Part shown: positions 33,790 to 44,200 of the stretch, in pieces
How positions within the stretch are numbered: position 1 is the stretch's first letter
How the letters are laid out: every line of letters begins with the position of its first letter
Origin: Bacteroidales bacterium
GTDB lineage: Bacteria; Bacteroidota; Bacteroidia; Bacteroidales; UBA932
DNA: 64,000 nt
Assembly: GCA_012522855.1 (NCBI GenBank)
Contig: JAAYJQ010000023.1
Span: forward strand, 1 to 64,000
Direction of reading: 5' to 3'
Translations under genes and position numbers: made by a program
The notes under the pieces: generated by a model
The model's input: the letters and a program-made list of their open reading frames with translations, nothing else
The model's database searches: none
What the model was told of the DNA's origin: nothing

Positions 33790-36700
33790 ATGAAGAACAG
33801 TAGAATTCTGGTGGCATTTCTTGCCTTTACCGTAGCTTTGTGCATAGCCGGCTGCAAAGGCGAAGAAATCATCTCCGGGATCAATCCATCCAAACCGGCG
33901 CCGGAAAACCTGAGGATTGACGAGTCCGTGATGTCCGAGGGTACAATCGGGGTTATCTGGGATGCGAAGAAGGCCACCGCTGCCGGAGCGACCAGCTTTA
34001 CGGTCCAGCTTTCGCCTAATCCTGAAACCGGATCCAATTACAGTTCCGACAAGGAATACAAAAACCTTACGCTGAAAATCACTGACGATGTCTATGATGC
34101 GGCGACTTTCAGCGGGCTGCAGGCCTATTCGCCCATGTATGTGCGAGTGCGGGCCAATTATCCCAGATCCGTCTTCTCCGAATGGGTCTATCTCGGTCTG
34201 AACGGCAGATCGCTTCCTTTCGAGGCCGGTATGGGATTCATCGATTCCACGCTCGTTAACGTCAAAGACCTGTCCTACAATTTTGACAAGTCCGGCAAGA
34301 CGGCGATGAGTTTTGATTTCAATGCCAATGATGCGGTAAACGCAGGAGCCGCGACCCTCCGGTTCCAGATCGTCAACAACATCACCGGTGCCGTCGAGGG
34401 TTCGCAAGCGTTGGTGCCCCCGCTGGCGGAGTCCAACGTGCTTTTCAGCAAGCTCAAGAACGGCACCGCCTACAAGATGCGCTCCCGCGCGGAGTATGCG
34501 TCGGCAGACGGAATCTTCAACCTGTGTTCCGCCTGGAAATGGGCGGAGACAGATTCCACATCCATGTTCCGTGTCGGAACGGGACCGGAAGTTGAACGCT
34601 ATGTCGCCCCGACCACGAAACTGCTGCGCGCCTCTTCTTCTACCCTGACCTTCTCCTGGTCAGAATCCAACTTCGCGAGTGCGGACAAGGATCTCAGCCG
34701 GCCGATCAGCGCGGCGCTGTACCGCGACGAGAAGTGCTCCGACCTGGTTGTTTCCTGGGATTTCGGAGCCAACAACACCATTTTCGGCGGCAAGGCGCCT
34801 GCCTTCATTTTCACAGGACTGCAACGAGCCACGACTTATTATTTTGTCGCAACTGACACGGAAAGCAAGATGGCCAGCGAGCCCCTCGCAGCCACGACGG
34901 AAGACTTCAACATCGTCATGGTTGGTTCCGAAAAAGCGGCTGTCGGTGATGTGGTCGTGGCGGAAGACTTCGGCGAGCTCATTTGGGGAGGCGACCTCCT
35001 CTTCGGCGCTGCCGGATATTCCCACGAGGGTCGCGGTTCCGCAACCGCGCTAACGCCTGCGTCCGGCACGAATCCGGTGGCACCCGGCGGCCTTTACCTG
35101 GTTCCCGCGTCGACGGAAATGGGACTCTTCAATACGTTGAAAAACGCCATTCCAAACACCAAGCGTATCAAGAACTGGGGCATCATTACCGAAAACGGAA
35201 CAAATGGCGGCATCATCTGCGCCCGCTCCGGCTATCTCAAACTGGGCGCATCCAGCCTCATCGGCCTGATCGTAACACCCGTCTTGTCCAATCTTTCCGG
35301 AACCGCGACTGTCGAACTCAGCTTCAAGGGCAGCCTGTACGGAAGCGATCCCACCACGGCTGCTGTCGAAATCGTCAACAGCGCCACCTTCGGCACGATC
35401 GGCACAACCTCCATCAACGAGGTCAGTGGAACGCGGGTTCAGGTCCAACCCTTTACACTGGAAGCCGGCGGGTGGAAAGAATATCGTTTCGAAATTTCCA
35501 ACGTCATGCCTTCCTCCGCCATCGCGATCGGTCCGACCCGCGAAGGGGTCAGCGGACAACACAGAATGTACATCGATGACATCGTCGTGAAGGTCAAATC
35601 CTATGGCGGCACAGTCATCGAGCTTTCGAAGCCGGTCATCACGGCTGCCGAAGCCGGATCCGACAAGGTCACCCTCTCCTGGGACAAGGTCGAAAACGCG
35701 ATTGAGTATCAGATCGAATACAAAAAATCTTCAGACGCGGATTTCATTGTAGCCGGTTCTACCGGAGAGCTGACCTATGTGCTCACAGGGCTTGATGCGC
35801 TGACTTCCTATGATGTGCGCATCATGGCCACCGCCGGGGACAACAAGTCCGAATATTCCGACGTGAAAACCGCTACGACCACAGAAGCTCCCAAGGCGCT
35901 TGCGCAGAAGGCACGGTATATATCTTCAACGCAAATCGGAGTTGTCTGGTCATTCACGGATTACCAAGACATCCCCACCGATGTCGCGGACGACTACACC
36001 GTCGCGATCTACCAGGATGAAGCCTGCTCGAACCTGCTTGTGAGCTGGAATGTTCCGGCCTCCAAGTCCTATTGGGAGTGGCACCATAACGACACGTTCG
36101 GAACCTGTCCCTCCTGGCTCTTCCCGGGTCTGACTCCCTCCACTACCTACTGGGTCAAGGTTACGAACACCACCAAGAATCTCAGCTCCGTGGGCAAGTA
36201 CACCACGGAAGCCTCCAAGGTCGTGACCCTGCCTGCGTCTCCTGCCGCTGCCGGAAGCGTCATCCTCTACGAGGATTTCGGTCAGTTCCTCTGGGGCGGC
36301 GAAACGGTCCGGCTTTTCCCGGGCTTTTCCTCTTACACGAGGGGCGCGGACACGGAAATCAACAATGCCGTGGGAGAGGATCCGCAGAGCACGGACGGAA
36401 AGACCGGCTTCTACATCGTCAAGGCGAACACCCATATGGGACTGTTCAACACCCTCAAGAACGCCATCCCGACAACGAGACTGGAAGGTTGGGCGGACTG
36501 GATGGAAAATGACCAACACAAGGCGATGTGCGTCGAAAACGGCTGTCTCAAAGTCGGCGCGAGCAGCCTGACCGGTGACATCGTCACGCCTGAACTTAGC
36601 TGTCTGAGCGGAAAAGCCACGATAGAAGTTCAATTCGATGCTGCCCCCTATGTGGAAGGCGGTTCCCAGGCGTGGGATCCGCTCAACGGCCGGGTAGACG

Positions 36701-36945
36701 TGTTCGACAACACGACCGTGACTTCCTACGCCCTGCCGGCTGCGACCGTTCCGGTTCAAACAAAGGAATGGACTCTTGCCGAGAAATACGAGTGGCAGCG
36801 CTTTACCGTGACGCTGTCCGGAGTCACGCCTACTTCCCGAATCGGCATCGGCGCCTTCAGAAAAGACGGCGATGGGAACATCGGCAAGACACAGGCCCGT
36901 ATGTACCTGGACAACATTCAGATTAAAGTTCTGAGTTACGAATAA
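33790..36945 (+). CDS. Multidomain surface lipoprotein with fibronectin-like and duplicated jelly-roll domains
   Basis: A 1051-residue lipoprotein (lipobox LCIAGCKGEE). Fibronectin type III-like segments are seen near residues 30-120 and most clearly at about 614-697 (ITAAEAGSDKVTLSWDKVENAIEYQIEY, then YVLTGLDALTSYDVRIMATAG). Two homologous domains of about 225 residues start near 388 (VVAEDFGELIWGGDLLFG) and 823 (VILYEDFGQFLWGGETVRL) and both end in a MYLDNIQIKV-type or MYIDDIVVKV-type strand, which suggests carbohydrate-binding jelly rolls. No catalytic residues are recognised. It is divergent from the SusC operon and probably is its surface binding protein. The frame is open further upstream, but the lipoprotein signal fixes the start. 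Confidence 0.75.
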   Translation: MKNSRILVAFLAFTVALCIAGCKGEEIISGINPSKPAPENLRIDESVMSEGTIGVIWDAKKATAAGATSFTVQLSPNPETGSNYSSDKEYKNLTLKITDDVYDAATFSGLQAYSPMYVRVRANYPRSVFSEWVYLGLNGRSLPFEAGMGFIDSTLVNVKDLSYNFDKSGKTAMSFDFNANDAVNAGAATLRFQIVNNITGAVEGSQALVPPLAESNVLFSKLKNGTAYKMRSRAEYASADGIFNLCSAWKWAETDSTSMFRVGTGPEVERYVAPTTKLLRASSSTLTFSWSESNFASADKDLSRPISAALYRDEKCSDLVVSWDFGANNTIFGGKAPAFIFTGLQRATTYYFVATDTESKMASEPLAATTEDFNIVMVGSEKAAVGDVVVAEDFGELIWGGDLLFGAAGYSHEGRGSATALTPASGTNPVAPGGLYLVPASTEMGLFNTLKNAIPNTKRIKNWGIITENGTNGGIICARSGYLKLGASSLIGLIVTPVLSNLSGTATVELSFKGSLYGSDPTTAAVEIVNSATFGTIGTTSINEVSGTRVQVQPFTLEAGGWKEYRFEISNVMPSSAIAIGPTREGVSGQHRMYIDDIVVKVKSYGGTVIELSKPVITAAEAGSDKVTLSWDKVENAIEYQIEYKKSSDADFIVAGSTGELTYVLTGLDALTSYDVRIMATAGDNKSEYSDVKTATTTEAPKALAQKARYISSTQIGVVWSFTDYQDIPTDVADDYTVAIYQDEACSNLLVSWNVPASKSYWEWHHNDTFGTCPSWLFPGLTPSTTYWVKVTNTTKNLSSVGKYTTEASKVVTLPASPAAAGSVILYEDFGQFLWGGETVRLFPGFSSYTRGADTEINNAVGEDPQSTDGKTGFYIVKANTHMGLFNTLKNAIPTTRLEGWADWMENDQHKAMCVENGCLKVGASSLTGDIVTPELSCLSGKATIEVQFDAAPYVEGGSQAWDPLNGRVDVFDNTTVTSYALPAATVPVQTKEWTLAEKYEWQRFTVTLSGVTPTSRIGIGAFRKDGDGNIGKTQARMYLDNIQIKVLSYE

Positions 36946-36959
36946 AGTACTTTTCAATT

Positions 36960-37004
36960 AAGCGGTCCGGGTGCTGGATTCCATCGGCATTCGGACCGCT
37001 TTTT
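36960..37004 (+). terminator. Intrinsic terminator after the surface lipoprotein gene
   Basis: A perfect 10-bp stem, AAGCGGTCCG (36960-36969) and CGGACCGCTT (36992-37001), with the distal arm running into a T-run that ends at 37004. It lies 14 bases before the next ATG, so the phosphatase gene behind it needs read-through or its own promoter. Confidence 0.85.
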
Positions 37005-37018
37005 AAATACAAGAACAC

Positions 37019-38212
37019 ATGAAAAAAATTGCTGCCTGGTTTTTACTGCTGTTTCTTGCGCTTCCGGTCATCGCGCAGGAAGGCAACTTGCCGGCGAGTG
37101 TCCGGCAAGCGTGCGGCCCCTATCTCCAGAATGTGACCGATACCAGTTTTACCGTTATCTGGACCACGAACATGGATGCCGTGTCCTGGGTGGAGGTGGC
37201 TCCCGATGACGGAACCAATTGGAACAACACCGCCAGACCCAAGTACTACGATCTACGGGGCTTCGGCAGGAGGCCCATCGCAAAAGTGCACCACGTCACG
37301 GTCAAGGGCTTGGAGCCGGACACAAAGTATCGCTACCGGATCATGATGGAAGGCGTGACCGGCCAGTACGACAGGGTGGGTATCTCCTACACCCCCGGCT
37401 ATGGTCTGGATGTCATCAGCCACCCCACATCCGTCCGCACAAAGGCCCGTTCTTACGACCGCCTGCACATTGCGATGGTGAACGACCTGCACGAGGGGGA
37501 TTCTGTGTTCAGAAGACTCTTCTCGGACGCGAAACAGCAGCAATATGACTTCGTGGTTTTCAACGGCGACATGACCACTGATATCGCGAACGAGAAGGAC
37601 TTGGTCAAACATTATCTGAAATCCGCAGCCGAACTTTTCGGTTCGAGCACACCGATTTATGCTACGAGAGGCAATCATGAATATCGCGGCAATGATGCGC
37701 TCAAGTGGATGGATTACTGGGAAACTCCGACCGGAAAAACGTATTTCTCGGTCTGCTACGGAAAATTTTTCTTCATCTTCCTGGACAGCGGCGAGGACAA
37801 GTACGATGGTGACATCCGGAATCTCGGGATCATGATCACGGACCAATACACAGACGAAGAAGCGGCTTGGCTGAAAGAGGTGGTCGGCAGCGAAGCTTTC
37901 CGTCACGCGGAGGTGCGGATCGTATTCAGCCATATGCAGCCGGATCCGAAAGGATGGTTCGGCAACGCGGTGGTCGCCAACAAGTTCGTGCCGATTCTGA
38001 ACCGGGCGGGCATCGATTTGATGCTGTGCGGACATATTCATAACTACAAATTATACGAGGTGGGGACAACGAACGCGCGGTTCCCCGTCGTTTGCAACAA
38101 GAACCGCGAACTGATGACGCTGGATGTGGACAAAAACAACATCCGTTTGAAATTTTTCGACCCGGATCACAAATTGTTGAGATCCCTGGATATCAAGACA
38201 CGACAATACTGA
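37019..38212 (+). CDS. Secreted purple-acid-phosphatase-like metallophosphoesterase
   Basis: A 397-residue exported protein (signal ending LPVIAQ). Residues about 30-140 form a fibronectin-like domain like that of purple acid phosphatases (GPYLQNVTDTSFTVIWTTN, VTVKGLEPDTKYRYRI). The metallophosphoesterase part has MVNDLHEGD, FNGDMTTD, ATRGNHEYRG, IVFSHMQPD and LCGHIHNYKLY, so the metal ligands are present apart from the first Asp-x-His, which is replaced by a NDLH variant. It should hydrolyse phosphate esters in the periplasm or at the surface. It follows a strong terminator, so regulation may differ from the gene before it. Confidence 0.85.
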   Translation: MKKIAAWFLLLFLALPVIAQEGNLPASVRQACGPYLQNVTDTSFTVIWTTNMDAVSWVEVAPDDGTNWNNTARPKYYDLRGFGRRPIAKVHHVTVKGLEPDTKYRYRIMMEGVTGQYDRVGISYTPGYGLDVISHPTSVRTKARSYDRLHIAMVNDLHEGDSVFRRLFSDAKQQQYDFVVFNGDMTTDIANEKDLVKHYLKSAAELFGSSTPIYATRGNHEYRGNDALKWMDYWETPTGKTYFSVCYGKFFFIFLDSGEDKYDGDIRNLGIMITDQYTDEEAAWLKEVVGSEAFRHAEVRIVFSHMQPDPKGWFGNAVVANKFVPILNRAGIDLMLCGHIHNYKLYEVGTTNARFPVVCNKNRELMTLDVDKNNIRLKFFDPDHKLLRSLDIKTRQY

Positions 38213-38373
38213 ACGCTTCCGCGGATTTGCAGAGTTCCCTGACGATTGCCGACAGTTCGTCCGGCGCGTTCACTCCGGACGAGATCGAGAAAACACCCGA
38301 CAAGTATTGATCCGGATTTCGACGGCGCTTGCCGCCAACATCTTCACAATAATAAACCTTGATATTCATATAT

Positions 38374-39078
38374 ATGCTGCATCCTGACAACGGCGGCCAT
38401 TCGCCGGAAATGATTGATAAGGCCGACCTCGAAAGCCGGCGGGTAACCAAGAACATCGTTCTTGACAAGGATGGCAAGTACCACTGGTACTACGAATTCA
38501 AATTGCTGAAAAATCCGACGATCCTGTTCCTCCTGTGGAAAATGTTCTTTTGGATCGGATTCGGCATCTGGCTCGTGTCGGTGCTCTTGATGACGTTTGA
38601 AGGAAACTTTTCTCGGGACTTCTGGAGCATCACCAAAACCTTCGGCATCGGCATCGCCGGCCTCGAAGCCCTCGCCGCCCTCGGCTACTTCCTTTATGCC
38701 TGGATGCAGGGTTTCAAGTACTGCGTCCTGTTTGAAATGGGAGAAGAAGGCGTCAAGCATACGCAACTGCAGAGGCAGTTCAAGAAGGCTCGGGCGATGT
38801 CTCTCGTCCTCATCTTGGCGGGGCTCTCCGCCGGCAAGCCGGATCCGGTCGGTGCCGGATTACTCGCCGCCGCCAGAAATAGTATGTTCTCTTCTTGGAG
38901 CCACGTGCGCAGCATCGAGATCTTCCGCAGACGGGGCGTGATCAAGGTGAACGAACGGCTGAACAAGAACCAGGTCTATGCCGAACCCGAAGACTTTCCG
39001 TTCGTCGAGAATTACATCAAGGCTCACGTGCCCGGCGAATGCAAAATCCGTGAATGCACCTTTGCACAATCCCGCTAA
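38374..39078 (+). CDS. Membrane protein of unknown function
   Basis: A 234-residue protein that I do not recognise. Two hydrophobic segments near residues 48-70 (ILFLLWKMFFWIGFGIWLVSV) and 90-110 (IGIAGLEALAALGYFLYAWM) would place it in the inner membrane. The C-terminal 120 residues are soluble, with VLFEMGEEGVKHTQLQRQFKKAR and a segment WSHVRSIEIFRRRGVIKVNE that looks like a PH-type strand pair. The ATG at 38374 is preferred over a TTG five codons earlier. The 161 bases before it hold no clear gene or promoter. Confidence 0.6.
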   Translation: MLHPDNGGHSPEMIDKADLESRRVTKNIVLDKDGKYHWYYEFKLLKNPTILFLLWKMFFWIGFGIWLVSVLLMTFEGNFSRDFWSITKTFGIGIAGLEALAALGYFLYAWMQGFKYCVLFEMGEEGVKHTQLQRQFKKARAMSLVLILAGLSAGKPDPVGAGLLAAARNSMFSSWSHVRSIEIFRRRGVIKVNERLNKNQVYAEPEDFPFVENYIKAHVPGECKIRECTFAQSR

Positions 39079-39116
39079 ATTTCCTATTTTCGAAAGATTT
39101 GATATTTTCTTTCAAC

Positions 39117-39956
39117 ATGAAAAAAACACTTCTCGCGCTGCTGGCGGTACTGATGGCGCTTCCCTTTGGCTTGTCGGCCAGAAACAAGCAACCCGTCACC
39201 CTCTCTGTCATCTCCTACAACATCCGGACGGGAGAGGCGGATGACGGAACCAACTCCTGGAGATACCGCTACCCGGCTTCCGCAATGATGATCATGGACC
39301 AAAAACCGGACATCTTCGGACTTCAGGAAGCCTATGATTATCAAGTCCGGTATCTGGAAGAATATTGTCCCGGTTACAAGTCGGTCGGCGTGGGCCGGGA
39401 AGACGGGAAGAAGGAAGGCGAGCATATGTCCGTTTTCTACAACAAGAAAACGGTCTCCCTCCTCAAATGGGGAACGTACTGGCTTTCCGAGACGCCCGAC
39501 AAGCCTTCGATCGGATGGGATGCCGCCTGCAGACGGACGGCGACCTGGGCCTTGATGAAGGACAAGCGCAGCGGGAAGAAATTCTATTTCGTCAACACGC
39601 ATCTGGACCACGTGGGCTGGGAGGCCCGGAAGAACGGCTTGGCGCTGATCGTGAACCGGATCTCTGCGATGAACCCGGAGGGCTATCCGATGGTACTGAC
39701 CGGCGACTTCAACATGACGATCGACCGTCCCGAATTCGACGCCTTGAAAAAGATCATGCTGAATACCCGGGAAACCGCCGTGAAAACCGACCGCCACGAA
39801 ACCTTCAACGGCTGGGGAAAAGGTGAAGGCATCATCGACTACATCTGGTTCAAAGGGTTCAGCAGTTGTACGGAATATGAGACTATCACAAAGCCGTACA
39901 TGGAGCGGGTCTATATTTCAGACCACTACCCGATCCGGGCGACCCTGATCTTCTGA
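39117..39956 (+). CDS. Secreted endonuclease/exonuclease/phosphatase-family enzyme
   Basis: A 279-residue protein with a signal peptide (MKKTLLALLAVLMALPFGLSA) and a single EEP domain: VISYNIRTGEADD, DIFGLQEAYDYQ with the metal-binding Glu, FVNTHLDHVG, VLTGDFNMTIDRPEF, IDYIWFKG and VYISDHYPIRATL. All catalytic positions of the fold look intact. Relatives act on phosphodiesters of lipids, sugars or nucleic acid. The N-terminus is chosen at the signal peptide. The gene lies 38 bases after the membrane protein gene. Confidence 0.87.
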   Translation: MKKTLLALLAVLMALPFGLSARNKQPVTLSVISYNIRTGEADDGTNSWRYRYPASAMMIMDQKPDIFGLQEAYDYQVRYLEEYCPGYKSVGVGREDGKKEGEHMSVFYNKKTVSLLKWGTYWLSETPDKPSIGWDAACRRTATWALMKDKRSGKKFYFVNTHLDHVGWEARKNGLALIVNRISAMNPEGYPMVLTGDFNMTIDRPEFDALKKIMLNTRETAVKTDRHETFNGWGKGEGIIDYIWFKGFSSCTEYETITKPYMERVYISDHYPIRATLIF

Positions 39957-39967
39957 CCCGAACCGCG

Positions 39968-41230
39968 ATGAACTGCAATCTGAAAAGAATCCTGTTATCA
40001 GCGGCGGTGCTGCTGGCCGTGCCGGCCATGGCGCAACTGAAAATGTCCAGCCCGAAGTATCACGGGATGGATCCGGACAAGCTGGCACAAGTAGACCGTG
40101 TGATCGAGGAGGCGATTTCGGAGAAAACCATCCCCGGTGCCGTGATCTCGGTAGTGCGGGGTAACGAAATCGTCTATCTGAAAGCCTTCGGCAACAAGTC
40201 CGTGGTTCCAACGGTGGAGCCGATGACCCCGCAAACGATGTTCGACCTGGCCTCCGTCAGCAAATGCGTCGGTACGACCTTGTCCTTCCTGCAACTCATC
40301 GAGAATGGCTATGTCCGGCTCACGGATCCGGTTTCCCGCTATATTCCAGGCTTCCGTCCGTGGAAGAATCCGGACGGCGATGAAACGGTAGACATCACCA
40401 TTCGCGACCTCCTGACCCATTCCTCCGGCCTTTCTCCGTACATAGAAGTAGACGCTTATGTCAAGGAATTCGGCGAAAACTCCCCCGATTCACTGGAACG
40501 CTACATCGCGACGCGCGTCCCTCGCCATTTCCGCCCGGGGACGGAACAGATGTACAGCTGCCTCAACTTCATTACGCTGCAACGCATTCTCGAACGGGTC
40601 ACGGGCGAGAAGTTGTACGAATATGCCCAGCGCCACGTGTTCGATCCTCTGGAGTTGAAGCATACCTGCTATTTCCCGCTGGTCGACCAGCCCGCAGTTG
40701 CGGACGCCGAAAAGCTGGCGAACCTGTGCGCGCCGACAGAGGTGCAGTCCGACGGTCTTCCGCTGGCAGCAAAGGTGCATGACCCCATAGCGCGAAGGGT
40801 GATGGGCGGCAATTCCGGAAATGCCGGAGTGTTCTCGAATGCGGAAGATCTCTCCGTCATCTGTGCAGCCATCCTGAACAACGGAAGCCTCTACTTGAAG
40901 AAAACGTCGGACGGGAAAGGCAGGGTTCGAATCCTCAGCCCCGCTATGATCCGGGTCATGGCGACTGTTCCGCCCGAAAACGATCCTTCGGTCGGCCGCG
41001 CCCTCGGCTGGGACAAGCCGCGCACCGGTCCGGGAACACGGGGCGATCTGTTCGACCCCGAAACCACGCTGGCGCACACGGGCTACACCGGCACTTCCAT
41101 TGTCATCGATCAGAAGACCAAGACGGCAATTATCCTGTTGGCCCATCGCGTGCACCCATATGACGAGGGTTCGCTTGCGCGACTTCGCGCGCTGGTCTCC
41201 AACATCGTAGCGGGATCAATCCTGTACTGA
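39968..41230 (+). CDS. Exported beta-lactamase-fold serine hydrolase
   Basis: A 420-residue exported protein (signal ending AVPAMAQ) of the class C beta-lactamase/esterase fold. The nucleophile is Ser96 with Lys99 in DLASVSKCVGT (SxxK), and the second motif is Tyr196 in QMYSCLNF (YxN). The third motif region appears as LAHTGYTGTSIVID (HTG). Substrates in this family range from peptidoglycan peptides to esters, and the sequence does not settle which. It starts 11 bases after the EEP gene, so the two are probably cotranscribed, and ends 6 bases before the convergent dnaE. Confidence 0.85.
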   Translation: MNCNLKRILLSAAVLLAVPAMAQLKMSSPKYHGMDPDKLAQVDRVIEEAISEKTIPGAVISVVRGNEIVYLKAFGNKSVVPTVEPMTPQTMFDLASVSKCVGTTLSFLQLIENGYVRLTDPVSRYIPGFRPWKNPDGDETVDITIRDLLTHSSGLSPYIEVDAYVKEFGENSPDSLERYIATRVPRHFRPGTEQMYSCLNFITLQRILERVTGEKLYEYAQRHVFDPLELKHTCYFPLVDQPAVADAEKLANLCAPTEVQSDGLPLAAKVHDPIARRVMGGNSGNAGVFSNAEDLSVICAAILNNGSLYLKKTSDGKGRVRILSPAMIRVMATVPPENDPSVGRALGWDKPRTGPGTRGDLFDPETTLAHTGYTGTSIVIDQKTKTAIILLAHRVHPYDEGSLARLRALVSNIVAGSILY

Positions 41231-41236
41231 ATTCCG

Positions 41237-44200
41237 CTATTTGAGAATCGGTGCCGAAGTGACGCCGATAGCCTTGAGCGCATCGACGAAGTCTGTCGTG
41301 ACCGCTACCTGAAACTTGGTGGAGCGAAATTCAATGCTGTACTTGGTCTGGGGATCGTAGAGAAACATTTTCAGCGGGATGTTCCCGGCGTTGGCCTTGA
41401 CCAGCGCGACCAACTTCTTGCGAAAATCAGCCGTCAGCATCGGGGTTGTGAGACTGATGGAAAAACCCTTCAGCAGGGTCTCGCTCACATTTCCGAGCAG
41501 GGTCATATTCTTGACCCTGAATCCGTAGGACGGCTTTTTCCCCTGTCGGACCTCCTCGGGACGGAGTCTCCATTTCTGGTCGATCTCCCCTTCGATGAAC
41601 ACGGCCGCATGCGGTTGCAGAAATCCCATGAAAGTCTGGTGATCCGATCCGAACAAGGCAAGTTCGTAGGTGCCGCTGTAATCTTCCAGCGTGGTTTTGG
41701 AGAAGGGCTTTCCGGTCTTGGTCAACAAGTTCTTGGTCTCCGTGATGATCCCCGCGATGCACACTTTCTTCCTCTGCTGCCGGTTTTCGCACTCGGACAC
41801 CAAGGTCTGGAGCTGCGCCACCTCGCAATTCGCAAAGCATTCCATCTCGAACTGGTAGCGGTCCAACGGATGGGATGACAGGTACATGCCGACCAATTCT
41901 TTCTCTTTCTGAAGCAACTCCAGAACATTTTCCTCTCCACGCATCGCCGGAAGAACCGGACGAACCGGCTTCATTTCCTCCATACCCCCGAACAGCGAGA
42001 ACTCAAAGTCTTCGTTGGACTTGCTGAATGCGACCGCATAGTTCGATAACTCGTCAATGAAAAGTTCCCCGTTGCCGCAGGGCAGGAAGAACTGGCTCCG
42101 CTGGATTCCGAAAGAATCAAAGGCGCCGCAGCCGACCAGGATCTCCAGGGACTTGCGGTTCACTTTTCCGTCCATCCGCTCCACGAAATCGAACAGATCC
42201 GTAAAAGGACCGCCGCTCTCCCGTTCGGCAACGATTTCATCCACGATGTTGGATCCGAATCCCTTGATGCCCCCGAGCCCGAAGCGAATGTTGCCCTCTT
42301 TGTTGACCGTGAAACGGGCGTTCGACTCATTGACATCCGGATTCAAAACTTTGATCTTTCCCTTCTTGCAGTCCGCCATAATGGCCTTGATCTCATCCAT
42401 GTTGCCGAGATTCTGGCTCAGGTTGGCCGCCTGGAATTCCGCCGGGTAGTGGGCCTTGAGCCAGGCGGTCTGATAGGAAACCCAGGCATAGCACGTGGAG
42501 TGCGACTTGTTGAAGGCATATTTCGCGAAAGCCAGCCAGTCCTTCCAGATCTTGTTCAGCATCTCGAGCGGATGGCTGTTCGACAGGCCGCCCTGAATGA
42601 ATTCGTCATGCAGCGACTGGAGGATGTCGATTTTCTTCTTCCCCATGGCCTTGCGGAGCTTGTCCGCCTTGCCCCTGGAAAAGCCCGCGACTTTCTGTGA
42701 AATCCGCATGACCTGTTCCTGGTAAACCGTAACTCCGTAGGTTTCCCGAAGATATTCTTCCATATCCGGCAGGTCGTAGGAGATTTCTTCGTCCCCCCGT
42801 TTCCGAGCCACGAAGGAAGGGATGTAGTCCATGGGTCCCGGCCGATAGAGGGCGTTCATGGCGATCAGGTCTTCGAAGCGCTGCGGCTGCAACTTGATCA
42901 GCCATTCGATCATACCTTGGGATTCGAACTGGAACACGCTCTTGGTGTCACCGCGGCTGTAGAGTTCGTACACGGCGGGGTCGTCTAAGGGGATCTTTTC
43001 AATATCGATGTCCTTTCCGCGAGCCTGCTTGATATCAGCCAGGCATTCCTTGATGATGGAGAGCGTCCGGAGCCCGAGGAAATCCATCTTGAGCATGCCG
43101 ACTTCCTCGATGTAGGAGCCTTCGTACTGCGACACCCAAACTTCCTGGCCGGTGGCCTTGTCGGTACCGGTGGTGACGGGAATATAGTCGGTCAGGTTCC
43201 CCCGGCCGATGATCATGGCGCAGGCGTGGATACCGACCTGGCGGATGCTTCCCTCCAGTTTCAGGGCATATTCAATGACTTCCCGTACCAACGGATCCCC
43301 CTGCTCATATTCTTTCCGGAATTCCGGCACGAACTTCAGGCAGTTCTCAAGGGTGACCTTGTAGTCCTTGTCTTCAACCCCCGCGACAAATTTCCGTCCG
43401 TCCCGTTCCAGAATGCGCTCCCGCTTGTCCGCATCGAGCTCCTGACCCTCCTTCCAGAGACGCTCGTACGGCTCCTGAATCAAGAACGCGCGATCCGGTA
43501 TCATCTTGGAGAGCCGGTTGGATTCGTCCAGGGACAACTGACTGATGCGCGCGACATCCTTGATGGCCAGCTTGGCCGCCATAGTGCCGAAGGTGATCAC
43601 GTGGGAGACCTGATCCACCCCATACCGATCCTGGACGTACTGGATGACCCGATAGCGTCCGTCGTCGTCGAAATCGACATCGATATCCGGCATGGAGATG
43701 CGATCGGGATTCAGAAAGCGCTCGAACAGCAGATCGTACTTGATGGGATCCAGATTGGTAATCCGCAGGCAGTAAGCCACGGCGGATCCGGCGGCGGATC
43801 CCCGGCCCGGTCCAACGGAGATGCCCTGATTCTTGGCCCAGTTGATGAAGTCCTGGACAATCAGAAAATAGTCCGGATAACCCATGCTGGAGATCGTCTT
43901 GAGTTCGAAGTCCAGCCGCTCCGCCTGCTCTGCCGTCAGGGTTTCGCCGTAACGGAGCTTCGCGCCCTCATAGGTGAGGTGGCAAAGGTAGGCGACGGAT
44001 TGGCAGAAATCTTCCCCGCGCGGCTTGCCGTTCTCATCGTTGCGCCCCCGGTCGATGATCTCCTTGTACCGATCCAGATAGGTGTCGATGTCGGCGAGGA
44101 AAGACGGGGTGATTTCGAAGCGGGGAAGCACGTGACTGCGGTCGATCTCATATTCTTCGACCTTGTCGAAGATTTCCATCGTGTTGTCGATGGCCTCGGG

